From the NCBI GenBank assembly GCA_020722945.1, contig DYJV01000002.1, forward strand, positions 1 to 20,138: a stretch of DNA of 20,138 nt, given 5' to 3'. The translations under genes and the position numbers were made by a program. The notes beneath the pieces are model-generated. The model had not been told where the DNA came from. It saw only the letters and a list, made by a program, of their open reading frames with translations, and did not search any database. This DNA is from Candidatus Methylomirabilis sp. GTDB taxonomy: Bacteria > DYJV01. Below, piece after piece: positions 7,309-15,168 of the stretch (within the stretch, counting starts at the first letter, position 1; the number at the start of each line of letters is the position of its first letter).

Positions 7309-8100
7309 ATGTCAAAGAGAGAGAAAGAAGATTATGTTATACAGGCAGTTATCAATGCACTCGATTTGATAGAGCAGTTCAAAGGTGATGTTAACGAGCT
7401 TGGTGTTACCGAACTTAGCAAGAGGTTAAATCTTCACAAAAATAATATTTTTAGATTACTCGCTACTTTAGAGAGTAAAGGTTATATAGAGCAGAATAAA
7501 CTTAACGAAAATTATAGATTAGGGGTCAAATGTCTTGAAATAGGTCAAAATTTCCTCAAGCAGACAGGTCTTTTGAGACAAGCAAGACCTATCATGGAAG
7601 AGCTTTCAGCAAAATGCAACGAAAATATATACTTATCTGTTCTTCGTGGTAAAAATGTAGTTTATATCGATGTTGTTGAAGCAAACCAAGCTGTCAGAGT
7701 TACATCAAGGATTGGAGCACAGTTGCCTACATACTGCTGTGCCTCAGGAAAAGCACAGATAGCTGCACTTACAGAGTTGGGCGAAGACATCGAAAAGTAT
7801 CTTCCTTCCAAAATCAAACCTATTACCGCTAACACCAAAAAAAATATTGAAGAGATAAATAAAGAGCTCGAATTTGTTAAGAAAAATGGCTATGCAATAG
7901 ACGACGAAGAAGTTGATATAGGTGTGAGATGTGTCGGTGCTGCTATCAAAGATTATACCAAAAGAGTAATAGGAGCTATAAGTATCTCTGGACCACTTAC
8001 ACGGATGAGCTTCGAAAGGATAGATAAAGAGCTTGGTCCTCTTATTTTTGAAGCAGCCAAAAAAATATCTGAGAAATTGGGTTACTTCATAGATATTTAA
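7309..8100 (+). CDS. IclR family transcriptional regulator
   Basis: A 263-aa protein with standard IclR architecture. Residues 9-70 are the winged helix-turn-helix (VIQAVINALDLIEQF, then TELSKRLNLHKNNIFRLLAT), followed by a GAF-like effector-binding domain to about 260 with the family motif EEVDIGVRCVGAAI (200-213). It binds DNA as a dimer or tetramer and usually controls a catabolic pathway in response to a small organic acid or aromatic. No obvious target operon is adjacent; the effector is unknown. A GGAGG 4 nt ahead of the ATG fixes the start. A palindrome in its own promoter suggests autoregulation. No terminator is visible between it and kdsB, 87 nt downstream. Confidence 0.93.
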   Translation: MSKREKEDYVIQAVINALDLIEQFKGDVNELGVTELSKRLNLHKNNIFRLLATLESKGYIEQNKLNENYRLGVKCLEIGQNFLKQTGLLRQARPIMEELSAKCNENIYLSVLRGKNVVYIDVVEANQAVRVTSRIGAQLPTYCCASGKAQIAALTELGEDIEKYLPSKIKPITANTKKNIEEINKELEFVKKNGYAIDDEEVDIGVRCVGAAIKDYTKRVIGAISISGPLTRMSFERIDKELGPLIFEAAKKISEKLGYFIDI

Positions 8101-8187
8101 TCTTCTACCCACCAAATATTATGACAACAATTTTTCACAATATATCTTTATCTTTGATTTTTCAAGTAAAGTATATCTCATAATCTT

Positions 8188-8904
8188 ATGGCACTTATCG
8201 TAATTCCTGCAAGATATGATTCTACAAGATTTCCGGGCAAACCTCTTACTCTTATAGAGGGTCTCCCTATGGTTGTGAAGGTTTATAATCAGGCAATCAG
8301 ATGTAAATTAGCAGACAATGTAGTAATAGCAACTGATGATGAGAGGATATTTAATTCTGCTCAAAAGTTTAACTGCAATGTTACTATGACATCTTCTCTA
8401 CACAAATCTGGAACTGATAGGGTTGCTGAAGCAGCTTCAAAATTTGACAGCCAAATTATTGTCAATCTTCAAGGGGATGAGCCATTTATTTCACCTGAGC
8501 TGATTGATCAAGGTATTAAGATACTGCAAGATGACATATCAGCTGACATCTCAACCCCTGTAAAACTTATCTCAAATCAGGATGAAATAGAAAATCGTAA
8601 TGTAGTCAAGGTCGTATTTGGCAAAAGCAATTACGCATTATACTTTTCAAGATCAGCTATCCCCTACTTCAGAGAAACCAATATTGAAAAACTTTTTTAC
8701 AAACATATAGGACTTTACATATTTAGAAAAGAATCGTTGAATAAATTTATAAAATTTGAAGAGTCTTACCTCGAAAAAGTAGAAAAACTTGAACAATTGA
8801 GGGCTCTCGAAAATCATCTCAAAATTAAAATCTACAAAACAGATTATGAGAGTATCGCTATTGATACTCCTGATGACCTCAAAAGATTAAAAATCTCCCA
8901 ATAA
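8188..8904 (+). CDS. kdsB: 3-deoxy-manno-octulosonate cytidylyltransferase (CMP-KDO synthetase)
   Basis: A 238-aa cytoplasmic enzyme that activates KDO with CTP to CMP-KDO for the inner core of lipopolysaccharide. The N-terminal nucleotide-binding motif IPARYDSTRFPGKPL is at 6-20, NLQGDEPF at 93-100, KHIGLYIFRKESL at 172-184 and LEQLRALENHLKIK at 201-214, all diagnostic for KdsB. Length is normal. The ATG at 8188 gives the expected N-terminus but has no Shine-Dalgarno. A CATAAT lies 3 nt ahead of the ATG, too close for an ordinary leader. No other KDO gene is nearby. Confidence 0.95.
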   Translation: MALIVIPARYDSTRFPGKPLTLIEGLPMVVKVYNQAIRCKLADNVVIATDDERIFNSAQKFNCNVTMTSSLHKSGTDRVAEAASKFDSQIIVNLQGDEPFISPELIDQGIKILQDDISADISTPVKLISNQDEIENRNVVKVVFGKSNYALYFSRSAIPYFRETNIEKLFYKHIGLYIFRKESLNKFIKFEESYLEKVEKLEQLRALENHLKIKIYKTDYESIAIDTPDDLKRLKISQ

Positions 8905-8939
8905 CTCAAACTCTCCCCTAATATAGCATCAAAATTAAT

Positions 8940-8975
8940 ATAGCTCTTATCAAAATAAGCTATCTGCTATTTTTT
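8940..8975 (+). terminator. Probable intrinsic terminator after kdsB
   Basis: ATAGC and TTAT on the left pair with ATAA and GCTAT on the right around a CAAA loop, with a 2-nt bulge. A run of six T follows at 8970-8975. The stem is weak but the position, 35 nt after the kdsB stop, fits. Confidence 0.5.
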
Positions 8976-8986
8976 CTCAATTTTAT

Positions 8987-9321
8987 TGTCAAAGTCAAAT
9001 AAAAATCCCCACCTTATGGCAATTAAAATTCTATAGTTATTTTGGCTTTGTTTCACTTCCTGTAAAACCTTTTATTCTGCAGCTCTTGCAAAGTTATTTT
9101 GAACATATGGGCATAATGGATGAGCCTATCTATTATGGCAGATGCAAGCACCGTATCACTAAATATATTCCTCCAGCATTTATTTTTCCTCCAACTGCCT
9201 ATTTACCATTGGAAGATTGACATACAGATGTGGGTATTTTTAAAGGCTTTTTACTGGGGAATTATTCTACCTTTAACATTTTATACAATTTCAATATTAA
9301 TATTTTAAATAATAATTGACA
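8987..9321 (-). mobile_element. Relict IS21-family element, internally deleted
   Basis: A 335-bp remnant. Its istB-proximal end (8987) starts TGTCAAAGTC and the other end, read from 9321 on the minus strand, starts TGTCAATTAT; IS21 elements end in TG...CA. Just inside each end lies a similar AA-TCCCCA block, like the repeated terminal sequences of this family. All of istA and most of istB are gone; only the istB C-terminus survives, degraded. No target-site duplication is evident next to the proposed ends, so the far end is less certain. Confidence 0.6.
9037..9225 (-). pseudogene. istB: C-terminal remnant of an IstB-like helper ATPase (IS21)
   Basis: On the minus strand one frame reads WRNIFSDTVLASAIIDRL and continues IHYAHMFKIT, closely resembling the IstB C-terminus (W..IF.D.VLA.AIIDRL.HH...). 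That frame stops at 9053. The expected YRIK-like end is in a second frame that reads CRIKGFTG and stops at 9037, so a frameshift lies between. Upstream, VNLP around 9210-9221 recalls the NLPF segment in yet another frame, next to an internal near-duplication of TGGAGGAA. No ATPase motifs remain. IstB normally assists the IS21 transposase. Confidence 0.7.
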
Positions 9322-9434
9322 AACTATTAAATTTAGATTCCTTTTTTGCTTTTGATTTAAAGATTTAATTTTTAACTTCTATTATATCTATTTTTTTATT
9401 TTAAAATAGTGAAAAATTTGTTATAGCACCTTTT

Positions 9435-11762
9435 ATGAAAGAGTTTACAATAGCCCTCGCAGGGAATCCAAATGCCGGCAAAACAACAATATTCAACATA
9501 CTTACAGGAGCAAGGCAACATGTAGCCAATTATCCCGGAGTCACTGTTGAAAAGAAAGAGGGTAAATACACTTATAAAGAGCAAACTTTCAAAATTGTAG
9601 ACTTACCCGGCACTTACAGTCTTAGTGCATACTCTATAGAGGAGATTATCTCCAGAAATTTTATAATCGAAAACAAACCTGACCTTGTAATAGATATCGT
9701 AGATGCATCCAATCTCGAACGTAATCTATATCTCTTTGTCCAGATTATGGAGCTTGGAATACCAGTTGTTCTCGTTCTAAACATGATAGATGAAGCTCAA
9801 AAACGTGGGACAAAGATAAATAATCATAGTCTATCCTCACTTCTAAATAACATAGATATCGTAGAAACCGTGGGGAACAAATCGGTTGGCATTGATACCC
9901 TCAAAGAAACTATTTACAAGACATGCAATTCAAATCTATCCTCCTACTCTCCACCTAAAATATTTTACGGAGAGATGATAAATCGAGCAATACAATCTTT
10001 AGCCACTCTAATAGAAAAGAGTGAATCTATCCCCACCAGTTACAACATTAATTGGCTTGCTCTCAAGTTACTCGAAAATGACAAAGAGGTAAAAGAAACT
10101 GCTCTAAAATATTTCCCCCCTGATTCAGAGCTATTTGAGAAAGTGAGACTCTATCAAGAGCAGATTGAATCTATCTATGATGATTCAACAGAAGTAATTA
10201 TAGCAGAAAAGAGATACGGTTTTATCTCTGGTGCGTGCACAGAAGCAGTGTTAAACACAGTAGAATTTAGACATGATGTTTCTGACCAGATAGACAAAAT
10301 ATTGACAAATAGATTTTTAGGTATCCCACTATTCCTTCTACTTATGTATCTCACATTTAAGCTTACCTTTACACTTGGTGAAGCACCAATGATATGGATA
10401 GAAAATTTTTTTCAATTCATATCATCAATTATTAACAAATTTTTTCCTAACGACACTAATCTCAAGCTTCTATTTACAGATGGGATAATAGGTGGCGTAG
10501 GTAGCGTTATAATATTTCTCCCAAATATCATAATTCTTTTTTTAGCAATAGGACTTCTTGAATTTACAGGATATATGGCAAGGGCTGCATTCATACTCGA
10601 TAAAATAATGCACAAAATAGGTCTGCACGGAAAAAGTTTTATCCCTATGTTAGTTGGGTTTGGGTGCAATGTCCCAGGAATTATTGCAGCAAGAACCTTA
10701 AATACTGAAAAAGAGCGTCTTATTACTATACTGATACTACCTCTTATGAGCTGCGGTGCAAGGCTCCCTGTTTATCTTCTTATAATTCCATGTTTTTTCC
10801 CTGAGCAGTTTCAGGCATCTGTAATGTGGTTAATCTACCTTATAGGGATACTCATTGCTATCATTTCAGCCACTATACTAAACAAATTCATCCTAAAAGG
10901 GGAACACTCTCCATTCATTATGGAGTTACCACCATACAGAGTCCCTACTTTTCGTGCCATTGGAATTTATATTTGGGAGAAGAGTTGGATGTATGTAAAA
11001 AAAGCTGGGACTATTATCCTCGCAATATCTGTAATCTTGTGGTTTTTCTCATCCTACCCCAAAAACATTGAAATAGAGAGAGATTTTTCCCAAAAAAGCT
11101 CTATTGTATCATACAATTATAATCAGGAGCTTAATAATTACTCTCAAAAACTTGGACTTTCTGACCCATCAGCTATGGAGAGATTCTTTGAACCAGATAT
11201 ACCAGATAATATTCCAGACAATATGAAGAAAATTTTATCTCTGATTACCAATGGGCAATTAGACGAAGCAAAAATTATCAATTCTGATATATCATCTCTC
11301 CTAATAAACTTTAAACATACAAAAGAAAATTACCTTCATAACATAGAAACTCTTAAAAATCAGCTTACCTCGTTAAGAGTCCAAAATAGCTATATAGGTA
11401 AATTTGGTAAGTTTATAGAACCTATCTTCAAGCCGATAGGGTTTGACTGGAAGATAACAACAGCAATTATAAGTGCTATCCCTGCAAAGGAAGTGTTTGT
11501 TTCACAGCTTGCAATAGTCAACGGCGTAGGTGAAGAGGGTAACGACAATTTAAGGGATAAGATAAAGAGGGGATACTCTCCACTTACTGGATTTTGTATA
11601 ATGCTTTGGGTTCTTATTGCTACTCCATGTATTGCAACTGTTGCTGCTGTAGTCCAAGAAACAGGCTCGTGGAAATGGGCTTTACTACAGTTTTTTGGAT
11701 TAACTGTTATGGCTTACGTCGTAACTTTTATAGTTTACAATATTGGAAGGTTCATTCTTTAA
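9435..11762 (+). CDS. feoB: Ferrous iron transport protein B
   Basis: A 775-aa inner-membrane Fe(II) transporter. The N-terminal G domain has G1 GNPNAGKT (10-17), G3 DLPG (56-59) and G4 NMID (116-119), followed by a helical GDI-like region to about 275. The membrane part contains both Gate regions, with conserved Cys in GFGCNVPG (408-415), MSCGARLPVY (438-447) and ATPCIA (729-734). Between about 541 and 650, after LWFFSSYP, lies an extracytoplasmic loop of some 110 residues with helical, charged character, longer than in many FeoB proteins. No feoA is adjacent. The ATG at 9435 gives the standard N-terminus but has no Shine-Dalgarno; TATAGC at 9422-9427 could be a -10 giving a very short or absent leader. 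First gene of the eight-gene plus-strand run. Confidence 0.96.
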   Translation: MKEFTIALAGNPNAGKTTIFNILTGARQHVANYPGVTVEKKEGKYTYKEQTFKIVDLPGTYSLSAYSIEEIISRNFIIENKPDLVIDIVDASNLERNLYLFVQIMELGIPVVLVLNMIDEAQKRGTKINNHSLSSLLNNIDIVETVGNKSVGIDTLKETIYKTCNSNLSSYSPPKIFYGEMINRAIQSLATLIEKSESIPTSYNINWLALKLLENDKEVKETALKYFPPDSELFEKVRLYQEQIESIYDDSTEVIIAEKRYGFISGACTEAVLNTVEFRHDVSDQIDKILTNRFLGIPLFLLLMYLTFKLTFTLGEAPMIWIENFFQFISSIINKFFPNDTNLKLLFTDGIIGGVGSVIIFLPNIIILFLAIGLLEFTGYMARAAFILDKIMHKIGLHGKSFIPMLVGFGCNVPGIIAARTLNTEKERLITILILPLMSCGARLPVYLLIIPCFFPEQFQASVMWLIYLIGILIAIISATILNKFILKGEHSPFIMELPPYRVPTFRAIGIYIWEKSWMYVKKAGTIILAISVILWFFSSYPKNIEIERDFSQKSSIVSYNYNQELNNYSQKLGLSDPSAMERFFEPDIPDNIPDNMKKILSLITNGQLDEAKIINSDISSLLINFKHTKENYLHNIETLKNQLTSLRVQNSYIGKFGKFIEPIFKPIGFDWKITTAIISAIPAKEVFVSQLAIVNGVGEEGNDNLRDKIKRGYSPLTGFCIMLWVLIATPCIATVAAVVQETGSWKWALLQFFGLTVMAYVVTFIVYNIGRFIL

Positions 11763-11768
11763 AATCTT

Positions 11769-12104
11769 ATGTCTGATAATCTTGACAATTTTAATAAAAA
11801 TACTATTTTAATAAAAGATTGGATAAAAGAGTCTGATAATGGAGTATTACTCCAAATACATGTAATTCCAAATGCATCAAAAAGTGAGATATCTGGTGAG
11901 CACAACGGTAAACTCAAAATAAAAATATCATCACCACCTGTTGATGGTAGTGCCAACAAAGAGCTAATAAATTTTTTTTCAAAAAAATTTAAAATCAGTA
12001 AATCAAAAATAAATATAAAAATGGGTGAAAAGGGTAGAGACAAAACCATCTTCATTAAAGATGCTAAAATAAATTCAATAAATTCAATATTAGAAGGAGC
12101 ATAA
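11769..12104 (+). CDS. DUF167/YggU family protein
   Basis: A 111-aa small protein of the DUF167 (YggU) family: IHVIPNASKSEISGEHNGKL is followed by LKIKISSPPVDGSANKELI, the family's defining core, and the fold is compact alpha/beta. Its function is not established. The N-terminus is about 15 residues longer than the minimal domain. It begins 6 nt after feoB without a visible Shine-Dalgarno, so it may depend on coupling to feoB translation. It ends 1 nt before the fmdB-like gene. Confidence 0.88.
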   Translation: MSDNLDNFNKNTILIKDWIKESDNGVLLQIHVIPNASKSEISGEHNGKLKIKISSPPVDGSANKELINFFSKKFKISKSKINIKMGEKGRDKTIFIKDAKINSINSILEGA

Positions 12105-12105
12105 A

Positions 12106-12378
12106 ATGCCACTTTATGAGTATCAATGTAAAAATTGTGGTCTAATCTCTGAGCATATGCACAAAATCTCCGAGACACCATTAATACTTTGTCAAAATTG
12201 TTCATCAGAGATGACAAAACTTATATCTTCCACAGCATTTCACCTCAAAGGGTCGGGCTGGTATGTGACAGATTATTCAAAGAAGAGTTCAAACACTACC
12301 ACCAAAAAAACCGAAAAAGCTGAATCATCCTCTGCTTCATGCTGCAACTCATGTCCAGCAAAAGCAGCTAATGAGTAA
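12106..12378 (+). CDS. FmdB family zinc ribbon protein
   Basis: A 90-aa protein starting MPLYEYQCKNCG, the hallmark of FmdB-type zinc ribbons. The Zn ligands are C8, C11, C29 and C32, and the family tail GSGWYVTDY is at 49-57. A low-complexity Ser/Thr/Lys linker leads to a C-terminal CCNSC cluster (79-83) that could bind another metal. FmdB was named as a putative regulator of formamidase and amidase genes; the general role is unknown. A good AAGGAG precedes the ATG. The last 8 nt overlap the next gene. Confidence 0.88.
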   Translation: MPLYEYQCKNCGLISEHMHKISETPLILCQNCSSEMTKLISSTAFHLKGSGWYVTDYSKKSSNTTTKKTEKAESSSASCCNSCPAKAANE

Positions 12379-12775
12379 TCTTTATCAACAGGCAGAAGAT
12401 ATATTTTACAAGATAAATTATGTAAAATTTCTAAATGCTAAATTAATATTTGTATCAGAAAATCAGGCAGAAGCAGAATTTACTGTTCTGCCTGAGCATG
12501 GTAATTATTTATCTGCTCTTCATGGTGGAGTATTAGCAGGTATTTCAGATACTATCGCTTTCTTCCCTGGGCGGCTACTACCATCAGGTTTAAAACTTAC
12601 AACCTCATCTCTTGATATCAAATTTCTCAAACCATCAAATTTCGGAGATACTTTAATTGCTGTTGCATCTATAATACATTTTGGCAAAAAGAGAGTAAAT
12701 GTTGAGGTAAAAATATTTTCAAACGATATGAGCAAAATAATTTCTATCTCCAATCTTGATCTGATGATTCTTTAG
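12371..12775 (+). CDS. PaaI/YdiI-like hotdog-fold thioesterase
   Basis: A 134-aa hotdog-fold protein. The catalytic-type segment HGGVLAGISDTIAF spans 51-64, with Asp60 in the position of the acidic catalytic residue of PaaI-type thioesterases. The later strand LTTSSLDIKFLKPSNFGDTL (76-95) also fits the family. It should hydrolyse an acyl-CoA or similar thioester, substrate unknown. Its start overlaps the end of the FmdB gene by 8 nt, implying coupled translation. Confidence 0.85.
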   Translation: MSNLYQQAEDIFYKINYVKFLNAKLIFVSENQAEAEFTVLPEHGNYLSALHGGVLAGISDTIAFFPGRLLPSGLKLTTSSLDIKFLKPSNFGDTLIAVASIIHFGKKRVNVEVKIFSNDMSKIISISNLDLMIL

Positions 12776-12804
12776 CAAATTTTATCAAATAGGTGCAATC
12801 CTAA

Positions 12805-13386
12805 ATGTTCTTCTATATGAATCAGGAGTTTCCACTTTCAGATAAACTTTGGGAAGGGATTGATTCTGATTTTGAAACATATTTTCTAAAAGAGCTATAC
12901 TACACAGATATCAAGAGAAAATTAATTTTTGGGAGAAACTTCAATATTGTCATTCCTAAAATATTTTATCCAATCTTAATTAACCACCATAAAAAATTAA
13001 TAGACCTTACCTCATCACTCCCCGAAGAGTTTGTTGGAGTAAATTTTAGAAAAGATTGGGGGCATTTTTTTAGTGGCACACATTCACTCAGAGAGGATAT
13101 GGTTTTATCATCAGTAACCAACTCTATCGAATTTAAGAGTATTTTTAATAAATTTAGTGATTTAGAGGGTGAGTGTGGAGATGCCTCATATATAATTGAG
13201 CCACTCAAAGGTGTATTTGTAAAATATATATATTGGAATGGTGATGAAGATTTTCCCCACTCCTTAAAAATATTATTTGATAAAAAATTAACTACTATTT
13301 TCAAGCAGGACATGGTATGGGGAATCTTAGTTGAAATAAATTCAAGGATTAAAAATTATGCAAACTACTTTAATATTTTTCATTAA
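12805..13386 (+). CDS. DUF3786-like protein
   Basis: A 193-aa cytoplasmic protein that I tentatively place in DUF3786. The C-terminal segment VKYIYWNGDEDFPHSLKILF (139-158), then D159, matches the family pattern of a Trp followed by DE.FP and LFD. Residues 84-92 (DWGHFFSGT) are another possible motif. No catalytic residues can be assigned and the function is unknown. An AGGTG lies about 10 nt before the ATG. It overlaps the following NlpC/P60 gene by 29 nt. Confidence 0.65.
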   Translation: MFFYMNQEFPLSDKLWEGIDSDFETYFLKELYYTDIKRKLIFGRNFNIVIPKIFYPILINHHKKLIDLTSSLPEEFVGVNFRKDWGHFFSGTHSLREDMVLSSVTNSIEFKSIFNKFSDLEGECGDASYIIEPLKGVFVKYIYWNGDEDFPHSLKILFDKKLTTIFKQDMVWGILVEINSRIKNYANYFNIFH

Positions 13387-14629
13387 TATTATTACTCTTC
13401 TTTTTTCAGCAACCTTTATCTTATCCTCTGATTCATACATAGATTACAAGAAAAACATTGAGGAGAAATACCGTGATTTTAACAATCGTGAATTTTGGTT
13501 GAAACAGGGGGGAGATATCGACAAAATTCTTATTACCCGTTCAGAAATATCTCGTATTAACAAAGATATTAGAGATATCCCTTTCAGCACTGTTGATCTC
13601 TTTACCAACAATTTTAACAAAAAACATATAAAAGACAATATCGTAACCAATTTTAGACTTCTGATAAAGAAGAGGCGATACCTTCACTCTGACGGCACAC
13701 CCATAACTCGGGAGACAGTCAAAAAAGTATTAAGAAACCTCCATATAACCAACATAGATAATTTTCTTCAAAATAAACTTTTTGCAGTAACTTTGAAGCA
13801 TGGATATTTAAGAGGTGTCCCTGTCAGTGGAAAAATCGTAAAGAGTAAAACCAATACCTTTGACAGAAATATAGAGACAGTTACACATACCAACGAACCT
13901 GTCCGTATCCTAAATATCTCAAAGGATGGAGAGTGGTATTATGTTGCTTCCAGCTACTCATTTGGCTGGATAGAGAAGAGCTCATTAGCAATAATCAACG
14001 ATCTCGAATACTTTCATACTTTTAATAAAAATTTCATTATACTTACCCAAAATTATAATGAGTTAAAACTGGGTGATACTCTACCATACATCAAAAATAT
14101 CGTATACTACCCATCTGTTGACGGAGCAAACAACTTAAAATATGTGGAATTATCCAAACTTCCCACTAATGTTTACTCTATCGGCTTTCTCGATTTGACA
14201 AGAAGAAATATTATAAATCTAATATTCAATATAGCTGGGACTCAATATGCATGGGGCGGAGCTGAAAAGGAGTGGGATTGTAGTCTATTTATAATGGATC
14301 TTTTCAGATGTTTTGGTATAAATTTACCAAGAAATTCTCAGAAACAATCTGAAATACTCTTTAACTACAAAATACCGAGACTCTCATTCAACAGAGAGAA
14401 TCTAATATCAAAAAACAGTATCCCTTTTCTATCTTTTTTATACTCAAAAGGTCATATAATGCTCTATCTCGGCACAATAGATGGGAAGGTCTACATTGCC
14501 CACGATTTTATATTTGAAGATTTTAATAGAGGTCAGCTAATGGTTACAGATCTCGATTTTAAAAATCAAGATTACAAAAAAAAGATATGCAAACTTATCA
14601 AATTAATAAAAGTTCTTGAAAAATCTTAA
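13358..14629 (+). CDS. Secreted SH3-domain NlpC/P60 cysteine peptidase
   Basis: A 423-aa protein with an N-terminal signal peptide (hydrophobic 4-22), so it should act on peptidoglycan in the periplasm. Residues 30-135 resemble the N-terminal stabilising domain of SH3b-type NlpC/P60 enzymes. Residues 140-212 are an SH3b1-like domain (FDRNIETVTHTNEPVRIL, DGEWYYV, FGWIEKSSLA), followed by a second SH3-like region. The NlpC/P60 domain (280-423) has Cys308 in WDCSLF, His366 in KGHIMLYLG and His382 in IAHDF. The family normally has DCSGF; here Gly is Leu, while NLPRNSQKQ (322-330) is conserved. It probably cleaves stem-peptide bonds such as gamma-D-Glu-diamino acid. AAGGA lies 9 nt upstream of the ATG, supporting the overlapping start. 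Confidence 0.88.
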   Translation: MQTTLIFFINIITLLFSATFILSSDSYIDYKKNIEEKYRDFNNREFWLKQGGDIDKILITRSEISRINKDIRDIPFSTVDLFTNNFNKKHIKDNIVTNFRLLIKKRRYLHSDGTPITRETVKKVLRNLHITNIDNFLQNKLFAVTLKHGYLRGVPVSGKIVKSKTNTFDRNIETVTHTNEPVRILNISKDGEWYYVASSYSFGWIEKSSLAIINDLEYFHTFNKNFIILTQNYNELKLGDTLPYIKNIVYYPSVDGANNLKYVELSKLPTNVYSIGFLDLTRRNIINLIFNIAGTQYAWGGAEKEWDCSLFIMDLFRCFGINLPRNSQKQSEILFNYKIPRLSFNRENLISKNSIPFLSFLYSKGHIMLYLGTIDGKVYIAHDFIFEDFNRGQLMVTDLDFKNQDYKKKICKLIKLIKVLEKS

Positions 14630-14652
14630 ATTATTGTTTAGATAATCTATAA

Positions 14653-15168
14653 ATGAAAAAAATAACCTTAATCTTTCTAATTTTTATACTCACCTTTTTT
14701 ACCACATCTTGTAGAGATGAAAAGTTAAAAAATATAGCCCTCCAGCACAACCAGGATAGAGCCGAAAAAAGCAAATATCTCCAAATCTACAATGTAACCC
14801 ACGAATCTTTTAAAGGTAAAGAAAACTATATTCTAAAAGTTAATTTTTATGTTAACAACTCCTCTGACAAAACAATATATTGGTTTCAGGTAAATCTTGA
14901 TGTTTTTTCTGGTGGAGTATTGACACACTCTATAATACACACACCTAATTATTACAGCAGGAAAAATTCTACTATCAAATATTATCACACATTAGCACCA
15001 AAGCAGACAGGTCACTTTCAAATAACTCTTGAAGAAAACTACAAAATACTCTCTCCACCTGACAAAATTAATATTACTGTTTACGAAGTTGGAGACAATA
15101 TAGATGTCTTTAAAAAAATACGGGTTAATCCTGATAAATACTTTACCCCTTATATTGAGGGTGAGTGA
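14653..15168 (+). CDS. Predicted lipoprotein, hypothetical
   Basis: A 171-aa protein with a lipoprotein signal: MKK, a hydrophobic core, then TTSC with the lipidated Cys at position 20. Arg at +2 fits outer-membrane sorting under the E. coli rule. The mature part looks like an all-beta domain with NNSSDKTIYWFQVNL and a hydrophobic/polar alternation, resembling small immunoglobulin-like lipoproteins; I cannot name a family. It lies between a cell-wall peptidase gene and rarA, and its stop overlaps the rarA start by 4 nt. The ribosome site is weak. Confidence 0.78.
   Translation: MKKITLIFLIFILTFFTTSCRDEKLKNIALQHNQDRAEKSKYLQIYNVTHESFKGKENYILKVNFYVNNSSDKTIYWFQVNLDVFSGGVLTHSIIHTPNYYSRKNSTIKYYHTLAPKQTGHFQITLEENYKILSPPDKINITVYEVGDNIDVFKKIRVNPDKYFTPYIEGE

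Noticed and set aside
9120-9308. A 62-aa plus-strand frame upstream of feoB
   Set aside because: It has no ribosome site and lies antisense to the IstB remnant, whose similarity explains the sequence better.
9316-9344. TTGACA at 9316 as a -35 box for feoB
   Set aside because: No acceptable -10 lies 16-18 bp downstream; the hexamer is better explained as the end of the IS21 relict.
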